A stretch of 64,000 nucleotides of DNA from Populus alba (GCF_005239225.2 NC_133301.1:11966318-12030317), one strand, 5' to 3'. Shown: positions 11,140-25,400, numbered from the stretch's first letter. Notes: a model not told the origin generated them from the letters alone. Translations and numbers: made by a program.

Positions 11140-13800
11140 TAACGTTATAAACGAATTCCAACTGAGGAGTCAAAGCACTACCAGCACCTATATTTGCTAG
11201 GAAATTAAATCTCTAGAGCCGCCCCCTCTCCATGGACGTAACTAGCAGGCACCGTCTAACCCTACCTATCACAAGGTAATATCAAGGACTGAATATAACA
11301 AACTCAGAAGTGATTCCTCTAAAAAAAAAAAAAAAAAAAAAAAGTGGTGTTAATTATATATTTAATTAGCCGTTTTAGAGTCAATATAAAATTTTAATTT
11401 AAAGGTGTTTTAGTTGAACCAAATGTTTTCATAAAGTTATTCCCTACATGCAAGCCCTGGGTTAAATCAAAAGTTAATCTTTAATGCAAAAAAATAAATA
11501 AAAATAATAAACAGGCTGTGAAGTACTGAAAAGTCTTAATTGTGAACTAAAAAGTAGATCCATGCATTCAATATAAATTATGTGTAGAATAAATAATTAA
11601 TAAAATAATTAAAGTATAAAATGGTAAGCTGAAAAAAATATATACAAAAAAAGATATTTGATTTTTCAAAAAAAGCTGCTCAAAATTCTTTTTATTTAGT
11701 TATATAGCAATAAAAAAAAAGTAGTAACTAGAATCTCGTTGAAAAGAAAGTACGTAATTTTCTAATATCAATCCCCCTTTTCTTATCAATTTATTTTTTA
11801 AATAAAAAAATATAATGTTTTTATTAGCTATGTTCCTTATTGGATAATAACTCAAAGAAATTAAAAAAAATCAAGGAAGGATAAAAAAAAAACCATATTT
11901 CCTTAATCAAAACCCTTTTATCTTATTAATGGGTTTTTTTTTTTTTTATCAGAACTATTATTTTGTAACTAATAACTCATCAAAATCTTAAAAGCAATTT
12001 TTAATAAAAAAAATAATAATTTTACATGAATATATTAAAAAAAATAAGAGCTTACTGCTCACGAGCTACTGCATGGAACATTTTTTAAGCTACTCTTTAT
12101 GTAATTAAACGATACTACAAAACAAAAGAAAAATACACAAAAAAGAAAACACGTATAATCATGGAGAAAATATATATTTTTTTACAAAATCTTCTTTTCT
12201 CATTCTTGTAATTTTTTTTATAACATTTTTTTATTTATTTGCAGGATTGTTCAATGAGAAATGAGTAAAAGGAAACGAAAAGGTCAATTTTTAAGTAAAA
12301 AGGTTTTTTTTTTTCCAAAAAAATATAGTTTTTTTGAATTTTCTCTAAAATAAAAATAATTTTTTCTATTAATATATCTCTTGTTTATAATAGCCAACAC
12401 GATATTTTAACTAAAAACATTGTTTAAAAAAAACTTAAAATTATTAAAGCAAGATTTTTAAAAAATATCAAAATAGTATTTCAATATTTTATGTTATTGA
12501 AAGCTTAAAAAATCATAAATGTGATACAATTATGTTTTAAATATATTTAAATAATAAATAATTGATTTCAATTGAATTTTCAAAAATAAGTTATTATTAA
12601 TATTATTATTTTTAGATCAAAAACATAATAACCAAAAAAAATTTATTAAAATTTAAATAAAAATTTATAATGGCACTTAAAAATCATGCCAAAACTTAAG
12701 AGTAAGTAAGCCCGATAAATTCTTTTGGAGTGTCTAGAAAAAAAAAAATAGGAAAGAAAAGGAAAAAAGAAAAATAAAAGAAAGAAAAAACTATCAAAAG
12801 GTCAGGCCCATACATGCTTAGTAAGCCGAGCACTCGTGGGTCTAACATTTAAACTTGCATGCCTAATTTTATTTTATTTAAAAAAAAAATAACAAATAAC
12901 ATGTTGTATATCATGTTTTAAAAAACTAAAGCCACTACTAGCACTCAACCCTTAACCTCTTTATTCTCAATTGCAGCTATAACTTCAATTTTTCACAAAA
13001 TGATCCTTGTTTTTAGTGTTTTATGTAATTTATGGTGTGGGTAAAAAGGAACGTGAAAAAGGATATAATATATGTACTCTCTTTAAAGTCAGTTAGGAAT
13101 GGAGAGGGAGAGAGAGGAAGGAGGAGGAAAAGAAAAAAAAGAAAAGGAACCGAAAGAAAAAAGGCGTGAAAGAAAAATAAAATCAAAATGTCTCGTGTAT
13201 TTAAAACTAATAATAATTTTCTAAACTTCTAATCTAAAAATATAAAATATTATGGATATATTCAATAAAAAACAATAAATTAAGTTTTAAAAACTTTTAC
13301 AAAAATACAATAAATAAATTCCATGTGTTATATGAATACTTTTTAATCTAAAAATCATTCTATCTCTTATTTTACTTGGAAACAAAAATAGTATTAATCA
13401 TTAATTTTAAGGAGCATAATTTAACTGATCAGATTTTAGATTTGTTTTTTAAATATACTAATTTCACAAATCTTAAAATTATTAAAAATTTATATGATTA
13501 TTAATTTCAAGATCCATAAAATTAGTTAAAGGTATACATAAATTTGCCTTGAAATTGCATGTTAATCTTTTTTTAAAAAAAAAAGTATTACCAAGGCATG
13601 CAGTGCATATGTTAAGCTTCTTCGATATTAATCCAAGTTAGGAGGTTTATCAAGTCAAAGGCCTTTCAATTCTTATTGCAAGGAAGCCTAGAAAAAGCTA
13701 TTTGCTGCGCACTTGAAATATTTCCAAGGATTCTCCCCTGCAACTTTTTAGACATTTTCACCGTCTTTCCAGTGTATAATTGACATCGTATTCCATATAT
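11140..13800. other. AT-rich intergenic DNA, no gene recognised
   Basis: Includes an A run at 11322-11342 and many short A/T-rich repeats. A purine-rich GGAGAG/AAAGAAAA stretch lies at 13095-13165. I see no coding region, RNA gene or intact transposon. Confidence 0.55.
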
Positions 13801-14020
13801 AGGATCTGGCCCTGACTTCATGCAATTTTATGTGTCGTGTTATTGGAAATTAATAAAAGGTTCATATTTGTTGAAGAGGTCATTTAGTAAATTTGTTGTT
13901 AAAAGTAAAAAATACAGCGCAACTCATCCATTCTTGAATCCTAAGAAACTCTATGTTAGCAAGAAATTAAAAATGATGCATATGAGAGAAAACATACCTC
14001 TTTTGTTCCCATATTCCCGC

Positions 14021-14075
14021 TTCCTCTTCCTCTTCCTCTTCTTCTTCTTCTTCTTCTTCTTCATCATCATCATCA
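14021..14075 (+). repeat. (TTCCTC)n(TTC)n(ATC)n compound microsatellite
   Basis: A pyrimidine-rich compound repeat just before the first CHX gene, ending 34 bp before its start codon, so probably in the 5' UTR. Antisense poly-Glu or poly-Lys open frames across it are artefacts. Confidence 0.9.
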
Positions 14076-14108
14076 CCCTTGTCCTGTCCGGCCGGTGGCC
14101 GTGGCCAG

Positions 14109-16975
14109 ATGGATCTTCGTTCGAATCGTACGTTAGGAGGAGTACATTTAAATAAAACACTGACGAAAAAATGCACAAGCTTACCACCAAATGTAAATTC
14201 AAATGGTTGGCTAATTCAAAATGAGCACTTGCTGACCGCTTCGTTGCCAATATTGGAGCTGCATATGTTTGCAATATTTCTCATCAGCCATGGTTGTCAT
14301 TTCATTCTTAAGCGATACGGCATCCATATCTTGGTTTCGCAGATTATTGTACGTCTTCATTATCCTTATTTCTTTAATTCCTTTGCCTCTCTTGTCCATT
14401 TTTATTTCTGTGTAATGTAATACAAATTATGCATTTCTTTCTTAGAACCATATGGGATGGCCAAAAAGTGATCATGCCGTGTAAATAGGGATTAAACTAT
14501 ATGAGATTGCCATTTCTTTTATATCAAGCAGATTTCTTCTTCATATACATGATTTACTGGCTTGTGAATTTTTAACACAATCTGGCATCAAAGAATTTTA
14601 CTAGTAGCTTAATTTCTGAATGTTAAATGTTTCTAACTCTCAATATGAAAGACTATATATATGATAGAGCAGCCCATTGCAGTTATTTACTGCAATTTTG
14701 TGATTGATTTGTGTTTTAGGCTGGAGTGATCGTTGGAACAACAGGCCTTGGACAACAATCAGATTACACAAGGATCTTTTTAACTGTTGACAGTAAACAA
14801 ATACTTGGCACATTAGCTGGATTGGGTTACCAACTCTTTGGATTTATAAATGGAATTAAGATGGATTTAGCCTTGGTAAGAAAAACAGGGAAAATGGCAA
14901 TCTACAGTGGTATATTATCTATGGTGGTTCCTGTAGTACTTGGTGGGTTAACTGGGAGGATAGTCATCAAGTACTGGAATCTCGACAGACTAGATAGGCT
15001 CTCACTCATCCTGGTGATGTTGGTGCAATCTATGACTCCATTTCCTGTCATCTGTAGCTTCATCGGTGACCTTAAACTGACGAATTCTGAGCTTGGCAGA
15101 CTTGGACTGTCTTCAGTGCTAACCAGTGAAATGCTGACCCAGGTTCTTGCACTAGTTGCTTTCTTTATAGGCATTGCCTACAAGCAGCGAGCAAAAGCAG
15201 CTATCGAAAGCGTTGTAATATCTGTAGCCTTTCTTCTCGTAGTTTTATATGTGGTGAGGCCGGCAATGTTCTGGGTGATCAAACAAACACCCAAAGGAAG
15301 GCCTGTGAAAGATTTATACACAGACATCATCATTTTCGGTGCCTTGGCTTCTGGTGCATTATTTAATTATATTGGTCTAAATGTGTTCCTTGGATCACTT
15401 GTTTTCGGATTAGCTGTACCAGCAGGGCCTCCACTTGCATCAGCTGTAGTCGAGAAGATCGAATGCATTGTCACTGGAGTGCTCGTACCTCTTTTTATGG
15501 CCATGTGCACGATGGGAGCAGATCTTCTAAAGATCGATTTTGATGACTATATGCTGAAGAGCACTGCTATCGTCGTCTTTGTAGTCATCTTGGCCAAATT
15601 CGGTGCTTACTTGGTACCTCTCTTGTATTTCAAGTTGCCAAAACAGGATGCCTTGGCACTTGCTTTCCTGATAAGTACCAAAGGAATCGTTGAGCTTGGC
15701 TCATTTACTTACATGAGAGAACTAGGGGTATGTTTATCAACCTTCCATGTTACCTGTATTAATTTTTGCAGCATTATTAATTGTTCATTGTCATTATATA
15801 TATATGTATGTATGTAGCATCTCTAACGTCTAACTTTGCATCATTGTTTTCAACTTGATCAAGGGCAGATTCTGACAGAGGGGATGTTCGCTTTCTTGGT
15901 AATTACAGTTCTATTGTCAGCAACGATCTCATCATGCGTTGTGAACTGGGTTTATGATCCGTCAAGGAAGTATGCAGGTTATCAGAAGAGAAACATTATG
16001 CATAGCAAAGAGCTCCGCATACTAACATGCATTTACAGACCAGATAACACAACCATCATCATCAATTTTATCAAATCCTTGTGTCCAACTATACAGAGCC
16101 CATTTTCTGTTAGTGTACTTCACCTCATCAAGATCAGTGGCCGAGCCTCCCCTATGTTCATTTCTCACCAAATGCAGAAAAAAACGGTCTCTCTGCACTC
16201 CATCTCTGGGAATGTCATTCTCTCTTTCAAACAATTCCAACAAAATTATCGCGACGCATTTTCTGTAAATGTCTACACAGCAATCTCTCCACCCAAATTC
16301 ATGCACGAGGACATATGCACACTTGCATTGGATGAACTTGCATGTTTTTTAGTGCTTCCATTTCATAAAAAATGGCTTGTTGATGGGTCTATTGAATCAG
16401 AGGACTCTACTCTAAGGACTCTAAATTGCTGTGTCCTTGAGAGAGCACCGTGCTCTGTAGGGATCCTCATTGACCGTAGGAATCAAGTAAAGTCCATTTT
16501 CTTGGAATCATCAAGAGAGCCATCCCTTCTTGTTGTTGTGATATTCTTCGGAGGCAACGATGATCAAGAAGCTCTTGTGTTAGCTAAACGCATGTCCCAG
16601 AATAGGAACATCAACATAACAATCGCTCGCTTCATTCCCTCAACTGATGAGCTCGAAATTAACCGGGATCATAGCATGCTAGATTCTCAGGCGTTGAACT
16701 ATATTATGCATGACTGCACAGAGCATGAAACAGTGGATTACATTGAAGAGAGGGTAAGCGATGGCCTGGAAACTTCAAAGACAATCCGATCTATGCTAGA
16801 TAAATACGACCTTTTTATTGTCGGGAGACGGAAAGATATACAAACACCACAAACAGCAGGTCTTGACGATATGAATGAATACCCAGAGCTTGGTGTCATT
16901 GGAAGCCTGCTCGCATCTATGGATACCACTGAAAAATATTCGGTCCTGGTTGTAAAGCAACAGGTAGCTTTGTAG
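14109..16975 (+). CDS. CHX: Cation/H+ exchanger of the CHX (CPA2) family, copy 1
   Basis: A 784-residue monovalent cation/proton antiporter, by family expected in endomembranes or the plasma membrane. Exons: 14109-14348, 14720-15727 and 15869-16975; introns are GT-AG and all phases are 0. Residues 1-80 hold the CHX N-terminus (LPPNVNSNGW, then a membrane segment ending VSQII). Exon 2 carries the remaining membrane segments of the exchanger core (GYQLFGFINGIKMDL, FPVICSF, LGRLGLSS, GLAVPAGPPL, STKGIVELG). Exon 3 carries the last helix and the cytosolic region with USP-like folds (FGGNDDQEAL, DLFIVGRRKD, YPELGVIGS). Odd: the Asn-Asp pair of the transport core reads Ser216-Glu217. I used Met 14109; an in-frame Met at 14079 is possible. 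Its intron positions match those of the minus-strand CHX gene at 47853-50394. Confidence 0.93.
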
Positions 16976-17185
16976 CGGTTAGATGATCCATGTTAGTTCA
17001 AATATTAAAGCATCATCTGTGCTCCTAGCTCCTATAGTAAGTATATCGATGATGAAATATTTCAAATTTTAATTTTTATGTAGATAAAAATAGCTAATGT
17101 TCTCTCTAAAAAAAAGATGGCTAGCTTTTAGCTATTTCTGATTCTTGTGCTTCCAAAACATTAACCTTTCTTTGGTCATAATCAG

Positions 17186-19032
17186 ATGAAAGCTTGCTTG
17201 CTATTTAAGAACATGGCGATGTCATTTTTCAAGTATGAAACCAGAAATTTTGAAGATAATTTAATGACAAACACTGCAACCATCATCATTGCAGTCATAT
17301 TGACCAAATTTAGTGCTTGCTTATCACCACTCTTTTCTGGTGCTACAAGTTGCACAAAGCTCCAGAGGGCATGCAGAGCTTTATCAGGAAAGGGGAATAT
17401 GCAGGCTACAGGGATGGAAACAGTGTAGCAAAAAATCTTTCTATTAACATGCGATATAACCAGCACCGTCAATTTCCTTGAATACAGGGCGTCGTGTTTC
17501 TGTTTGTGTACTTTCACCTCATCAAGATCGGCGGGTGAGGCTCCCTTCTCTTCATCACTTCCGACCAAATGCAGAAACAAAATGTCTTTAATGCAGCCTT
17601 TTCCATATCTATATTGTTCTAAAAGCGTGTGAAACTAGACTTATGTTCCTTAAATTTTAATTTCTTATCGATTTTGTTCTTATTGTTTTTTAATTTTACG
17701 ATCCTAAACTTTATTTTTTTACATTTCAGTCTGTAAATCTTGAAAGAAAAGGAAGAAAGTTGATAAAAACAAAAAAAGAGAAGAGAAAAGGTTTTGTCGA
17801 TCATATTTTGTCTACAAAAAATATTGATTATTATGTTAACGAATTCATCTTGAAAATAAAAGTTTAATAGAAGTAGTGGTTCTCCTTGGACATATTTAAA
17901 AAAGTAGATTTTTAAATTCAATTTTTTTTTTTTAGTGATTATAGGATGTTTTTGAGTTTAAGATGGATTTATTAAGGTTCCTATAACTTTGTTGGTATTT
18001 TCAAGTGAAAATAAATTAAAAATTAGATTTTTAAAATTTAAACACTCAATTAATATTTTCCAGTTGTAAAGGTGATTGAAGAAGGTAATAGTGAATAATA
18101 TATTGTCTGTCTATTTAAAAAAAAAAGGAAATTAGACATGTCTAGGCTTTTTCCTTTTAGGCCAACGAGCGGGCTTGGCTTTCAGGCGTAGTAGTTCCTA
18201 ATTTTATTTATTTATTTTTAATTACTATCCACTTTTTTATTTTTTTTAATTGTTTAGTTTAATTATTTTGTAGATGGTAATACATATTTTGGATGGTTTC
18301 TATATATGATTTCATAACACCTCAAAAAAATTATTGTAATTTAACTTCGATTGTTTTTCTCTTAGATTTAAAATATATCAATTGTATATGCTTTGTGCAT
18401 TTACACAAACGAAAATCATATTATATTTAAAAAACATAGTAAATCTATAAGATAAATAAAAATGTATATAATAAAAATCCCAATGTAAAATATTTGTATT
18501 TATATTCATCTTTCATATATTTTTTACCAAAAAGACTAACTTTTCACCTGAATTTTTAATTTGTGTTAATATTTTTTTCAGTTTTTAAATTAATAAATTT
18601 TTTTCATTCATCCTATTATACACATAAATCATCTCTTGATTCTTCATTTAACAAACTTCGTGATATAAAAAAACACATTTATAACATCAGCGCCTCCTCT
18701 TTTTTAATTCAAAATTAACTTGGAATCCAACTCGACGAAAACCTGGCAAAAGTAGGGTGGCTAGTTTCACTCTAGAATGGCTCGATGATGGATCTACTGA
18801 ATCACAAGACTGGCTTTAGGACCCTAAACTGTTGCGTCCTTGAGAGAGCTTCGTGTTCTTCTGGGAACTTGAGATCCTCCATTGCCAGGAATAATAAACA
18901 GGGGCGTTCCGTCGTGTTGCTACGCTGTTGTTCGGTGGCAACAGTGATCAAGAAGCTCTGGTGGTGGCAAAATGCATGTCTCAGCACGGAGACGTTAGCC
19001 GAGCAATAATTCGCTTCATTCTTCTCGATTGA
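17186..19032 (+). pseudogene. Decayed CHX antiporter copy, two fragments
   Basis: Two CHX fragments just after the intact CHX gene, on the same strand. Fragment A (about 17186-17590) has a match to the last core helices (ATIIIAVILTKFSACLSPLF), then a remnant of the KYAGYQ region near 17395, then DNA matching the cytosolic LHLIKISGRASPMF region with frame breaks. Fragment B (about 18763-19032) matches the intact gene's 16370-16640 (WLVDGSIES, LRTLNCCVLERA, GGNDDQEAL) with a stop after ESQDW and frameshifts. Between them, about 1.17 kb of unrelated AT-rich DNA (17590-18762) has been inserted or retained. Not functional. Best read as a tandem duplicate that decayed. Confidence 0.85.
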
Positions 19033-19084
19033 AATTTTCGGAGAGAAAATTAATGCTTGATTTAGTGGGCATATGAAAGAGCTT

Positions 19085-19290
19085 GGTGTATTTTTATGTT
19101 TAAAAATGTTGTTAAAATCGTGTTTTTAAAATATTTTGTAGTTTAAAATTATTTTTTTATATTTTTAGATTGTTTTAATGTGTAGTAACTAAAAATAATT
19201 TTTTTTAAAAAATAAAAAAAATTATTTTAATATATTTTTCAAATAAAAAAATACTTTAAACCACAATTATTATTATATTTTTAATAATCC
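19085..19290 (+). mobile_element. MITE-like dispersed repeat
   Basis: Family core phrases in order: TTTTTAGATTGTTTTAATGTG, CTAAAAATAATTTTTTTTAA, ATTATTTTAATATATTTTTC, then ACTTTAAACCACAATTATTA. It begins about 50 bp after the CHX relic. The ends are approximate. Confidence 0.55.
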
Positions 19291-19299
19291 CATAATAGA

Positions 19300-20740
19300 A
19301 AGCTAATAGATAATATTTATGTGTTTAAGAAATATTTTATTTTTTTATTAATGATTTTATATTATTTATTTATTACCTTTTCTATTCTTAAATAGAACTA
19401 ATTGAAAAGGAACATAAAATCGGCAAATTGAATCAAGTTACAAATAAATTTTTAAAATATAGGGACTAATTAATTATTCAAAAAATCACTCTAAATCTTC
19501 CCAGTTTTGAGCGCGATGATAATTAATCTTGTTTCTTAAAAAAATATATCTTTTTTTCCGCCACTAATAAGCCTGCAAGACAAATAAAAAAAAAAAAAGC
19601 ACACAAGATTCTTCTTTTGGAAAAGTTTATTCACTTCAAGAAAGAAATAAAGGCCCACTCACTGGCCGAAAAGGGGCCCATATCCTCAAGCCCCTTGAAC
19701 AGGGTTCATGAGAATGTCAATATCCAACTTCATCGAGGAACCAAAGGGCCAGAGTCCGAGGAGACAAACCATCCCTCCACCGCAACAGAAGCCTCTCGGA
19801 AGAACACAACTCATATATGTTTTTAATTTCATCCGAATTATGGACATAGTAGTTAAATCAGTTTGATCTAATAAGAAATCTAAGAACTTGACACTTAACC
19901 CGGGTCGAGTTTGAAATTAACCCAACAAAGAAGTTCATTTAGTTGAATTGGTCGACTTATCATAACACGAGTTAACTATGAGTTAGATATTAAAAAAAAA
20001 CAATGTAATTTTAATTTTTAATTGCAATTTTCTTCATAAAAAGGAAATGGGTTGACTTTGTGGTCAACTTGATGACCCGCGTAATTTTTTCTTAACTAGT
20101 TCAACAAGGAACAAACAAAACTAAACCCGTTTTATTAAGATAAAGATAACCAATTTGAAGTTGAGAAAGACTTGTTGAGGCTCAAAACGTTACATAGAGA
20201 TCCCATTGTTTTTATATACGTACTAGTTGGTTTCTTGCACTACTTTGCGTGCTAAATTAATTTTTTTAACGCATACAATAAAATGAAAGGAAAAATATTA
20301 TAAATAATTAAAAAAAAAAAAAGCTTAGGCACATTCAACGTAATATATTTATTGAATTGTTAAACTCATCCTACATTATTTAATTTGTAGGCTTATAGCT
20401 TGGTAGTCACTTGTTTTTTTTTTTTTTTTAACTACGTGCTTTTTGTAGTAATTAAGCATTATTAGATTATATCTAGTTAGTACTCTATAATTACAAAAAT
20501 TTATATTACTTCATGTATCAAAACAATTACATTATATTTTAAAATTAATTTTATTATTAGTATTGCGATAAATTCTAATTGAGTTATTTAAAAAATAAAT
20601 TTATATATAAGTTAGAATACATATAAAATACGAAGTAAAAGTATCTTATCTATTATCATAGATTCAAGCTCATGTAAGAACCTTTTTTTTGCATTTTAAG
20701 AAACAAGCAAAAAACTCACACATGCATACCTGCTACAGGG
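19300..20740. other. Intergenic with unassigned GC-richer segment and GTCAACC-type repeat
   Basis: The stretch 19610-19830 is less AT-rich than its surroundings and carries a 69-residue open frame with no domain I know. The stretch 19880-20110 has CCCGGGTCGAGTT, GTTGACTTTGTGGTCAACTT and GATGACCCG, words resembling those in the 4.9-6.3 kb repeat block. No gene is called. Confidence 0.45.
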
Positions 20741-20765
20741 CATATCATAGAGAGGAGCTATGCCC

Positions 20766-20902
<137 letters not shown>

Positions 20903-20927
20903 TATGAGGTAGTCTATATGTATTCAT

Positions 20928-22379
20928 ATCTTTTGTCTTATAAGGTGTTGGAAAAAGAAATGGACTTTAAGGAGATAGAAAAGACACTGACAATTCTTGA
21001 CAATGTGTGGTCACATCACAAAGGTTGTGATGATGGATTAAAAGCTGACCAGTGAGATATCCTAATTCCTAACCTACTTCTACTTACTATTTTATTAATT
21101 ATGATTTTTCTACTTTGTATTTTAAAAAATTCCAACGGCATTGACCTTGACACGACTCTCGTAACATACAATTTCACTTTTCTGATTTGATTTTTTAGGT
21201 GTGTTATCACTATATTTATTATCCTCTCTATTCAGTGGGAGAGCAGAGCATTTTCTTTTCTTTAATTTGGACGACGCAGGAGGTCACTTACAATTATTGG
21301 ATCCTGTGGTGGCCTTTTGTTTTATTAGTATATTTTTAAAAAAATATTCAATTAATTAACTGAATTAGAAATATTTTTAGCAAAATAGCATGCCATGATC
21401 AAGAGGCGTGATATTTATAATTTATCATTATTCGTGAATAGTAAAGTTTTAAAAAATTATTAAAAAATAAATAAAAAATAAATCTTAAAAATAAACTGAA
21501 ACTCCGATTATGATATTATTACTATCATTAAAAATATCTTAAGAAAACAAATCTAATAAAAACAAAAAAAATCACTAATAATAAGTTGAGTAAGCCTCAT
21601 TTATTATTCAAAGATAGTAAGTGACTCACTTATTTTTTTATTGCAAGTATGATGTTGATAATCTTTTTAATGTCATTGTATTTGTTTCGTGAAAATCTTT
21701 TAGATGATACAAGTAATGTTGTAATTAAAGTTTTGATATATCTTCGAGATTTTTTTTCTTTTGTTTTCTCTTTTTTTTTTGATCATTTTAAAAAAAAATT
21801 GGATGTTATTATTCTTAATAATAAAAACTATAAATGTTGTATTTTCTAACGCAACATGTGTACAAAATGTGTTATTTCAGCTTTTTTTTATTTAATTGTG
21901 ATGCATTGCTAATATTTTTAATTTATTAAGCTAATTTTTTTTTAAAAAAAATCCTCTTTGATACCCTTGAGATTCTATACAGTTTGATTGACCTGTAGGA
22001 GTACGAAATACAAAGTTTCCTGCGACAGAAATGTCCATCACACTGGAATTCCTTGCTTCAAATGTGAAGGAACGAGATGAACCATGAGAAACCCTAGCTA
22101 GCTCTATGCTCTTATCAATGAAAACTAGCTTCAAAACTTGACACACACACGCAATGGACGTATAAGAAAAACAAAGAGATGCTGGGAAAAGAAAGGACAG
22201 ACCCAAGTTCTGTTTTATAGCAACCAGCTTTTGCTTGCAAAGCTGTTTTATGTTTTTTTATCAGCCCCTAAACCATCAAAAGATATCGTTTGCCAGTCTA
22301 TCTAACATTGGACGTTGTGTATGTTATCATTGGTCATTTCTGGGCTCATGTCTAAGAAAGCTTACATTACTGTGACAGT

Positions 22380-22419
<40 letters not shown>

Positions 22420-25400
22420 CCAACCATCCCATGCTTTCTTGACACAAGGGCTCTCAACGTTTTTCATGCACCATAAATCCTATAAAATGGAACAAATATG
22501 TGAAGACTCGTTGTGTGAATTCATGGAGGCGCATGGTGCTTATTTGGAGTCTTTTTTTTTTTTTCCCCTAAAGCTGCTGCTGCTGTTTTTTAGTTGAAAT
22601 GCACATGCTTTTTAACCCAAAACGTAAAAGTAGAAGCTTAGAAAAACGGAGCTTTAAGCAGCTCGTCATCTTTAAATACATGCATCATGAAAAAAAAAGC
22701 AAGAAAAATCAAAATAGATAGTAATCACACCATTATTGAATTGATTGATGCTCGTACTTCATCATCACCATTTGTTTCTTGTTAACGCACCCCTTGAACT
22801 TATTTTGAACAAGATGTACTTTAAATTTCCACCAAACTGCTTCCAGGTTGATTTGAACATGCATATGTCGACGAGGTGAACTGAAAATCTTAGTACTCAC
22901 TACACAGTGTGTGTTACTACTGTGTTTGGAAATGTAGTGCGTTTGAGGGTTTTAAAAATCATCAAATTAATCAGTGGCCTATGCTGCTATTATAATTTAA
23001 TTGAGATTCGAAATCTCTCCTCTATATCTGTAATTAATGTTCGACGGTAGATTTGAAATGCCAACAACTTTTTTAAGGTTTCAAAATTAACACAAGTATG
23101 TCAAAAGGTTATGATCATTTACTATAAACAACGTGAGTGCCTTGCCATTGCTTATTGTTAACTGGCAAAAATAGCATTATGTACATTTCAAGTAAACGTT
23201 CAATTAGGACCGCATAGCTACTGTACAAGGTATTGACAGGGCACGAGGATGGACGCAAAATAATGATCAAGTCAAAGAAGTGTTGTACAAGAGAGGGATC
23301 GATTATCTGAAGTAAAAAGACATCGCAAAGACTGCATGTTACCCCTTTCTCCTGTATTGATTGCGCTCCCATACTGTTGGTGATACTTCTCTTTTCTATT
23401 TCTCAACAAGTTGAAAATCCGAGCCCCCATGCTCCTCATTCCTTTCCAATTTACGTGACTTAGAGGGTAAAAGATGCGAGACAGATGAGAGATGGAGAAA
23501 CAAAGGAAACAAAGTCTGATGCATTTTGTGATCTAATGGTTGTTGAGTCACATTACTGACTTATCTTCGCAGACAGACCACTATCTTCTCTCAAATCAGT
23601 CAAGCCCTCCTCTCTGTTGTTGATGATCCTAGACTTCTCAGACAGACAGAGAAAGATCCTTCTAGGCTTTTTCTGGTCCTCTCAGTTCATATTTTCTTTA
23701 ACCCTTGCAGGGACTTGACGTGTTATGGGAATGTCAGCACTTTTTGTATCTCATTTATTTGCATCTCCTTTCTTCACTATATAAACCACATCCACTTCTT
23801 CGTCGAATATATCCTCCATAGAAAACCAGTTGATATCAATAATTATGTAGATCACGAAGTTCCCCTGTGCCCTTTGCTTGTCATCTCTAATTTCTCACGC
23901 CTTGTGCCTTTCTCGGTGAAGGATCGAGCTCTTCGTGCGATGGACCCAAACAGATATCCAGCCTTAGCTGCAGAGATTTGTAAAGTATCGCACCCGAACC
24001 ATGGTTTTTATCATAAGTGGAAAACGAAGCAGAAGTGTGGCTTCTGATGGTGCTATCTTACCTGAGCTTTTTAAATTTTTTTTTTTAATATATAAATTAA
24101 ATGATTTTTTCTTGATCTTGCAAGACTTTATATGTCTTGTGTAATTATTTTTAGTTATTTTTTTTTGTTTTATATTTAAATTTTTAATGTTATTTTAACT
24201 AATTAATTTATATTTTTATATGTTGTTTATTCCTCCTGAGCTTTAGATTAAATTTATTACTTTTGAGTTTATGTAATTAATTATGTGTGTATAAATTCTT
24301 TTCAATAAAAATAATCTTTTCTTTCCTTTTTTGTTTGTTTGACTTTTTTTTTGAGATATTGCTTGCATACATCATTAATTTTGATGGTATTTTTAATTTT
24401 ATCATAATCCAACTTCTGATGTATCATGCATTAAGCAAATGATAGTATCGGATAAAAAAAAAGAATTGAAAGGGTTTTCACATCAGGATAATCTGCACAA
24501 TTTCGTAATCTCTTAAATTTAGCAAGCGCGGGTGTGCATGGAAATTTGATTTATTCCATATTGACTTGTTAGCAGATGGTTTTCAATTAATCATAAAGAA
24601 CTGCAGAAATCGCTGCTCATGCAACTCAAGCCAATTAATCTGTTCTTGTAGATTTCGCACTCTGTATCAGGAGAGATGCGTCTGCATAACTTCAACAAAT
24701 GCTTCCTATTTTTCTTGTATGTATTTGACCGTTACCTATTGTAATGACAAGAGTACTGTATCCACATAATCTTTAAGGAAAGAGATGATATCATTCATTT
24801 AGGTTAGTCAGAATCGTTTCTTGTTTTTTTTTTTTTTTTCCTGATACAAAATTCAGGGTTTCTATAGGTATTTGCTCAAACCTTAACTTCCTAAGCAACC
24901 AGCTAAGAGCCTGATCAAGTAGGATTCTGATTCCATGTTTACAAGCTAGGAATGCTGGAATAGTAGCGTCTAATCGAAAAGTATTACATGGGCAGTGCTT
25001 TAATTTTCCAAAGAAGAGGCCAATGGCTTGGTTTCTTCAGCAGCAGCTACGTTGAACTAGGGCAATGATCTTACGTGCACATATGAGAAGGAGCATTATC
25101 ACATCAATACATCTGGTTATAGTCACATCAGCAATTATATGTCTGCTATGAATTCGTGTGTGATCTATGAGCTCTCAAGGAAGATGCAGGAAATATTTAG
25201 GAAACTAATCCGACCAGGGAAACCAGGAGAGTTTATTGAATAGATTCATGGATTGTTTAAAGATCTAATGTTCTTTTAAACTATGTAATGACATTTTAGT
25301 AGAGAACACACGTTGATAAATTAAAAGAGTTGTTTGTCTTTCCCTTTTTCTGAAGGAGCTAGGAAAGCCCTATGGTTTTCCATGTGCGAATCTTTGTGCC

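Noticed and set aside
10973..11173. Tyr-Ile repeat open frame
   Set aside because: It is a translated (AT)n microsatellite.
13951..14274. Minus-strand frames with long Lys/Arg or Glu/Asp runs
   Set aside because: They come from the TTC/TTCCTC microsatellite before CHX copy 1.
23715..24047. Plus-strand 110-codon frame after a TATA-like word
   Set aside because: No domain or family is recognised; the composition fits noncoding DNA. A short transcript remains possible.
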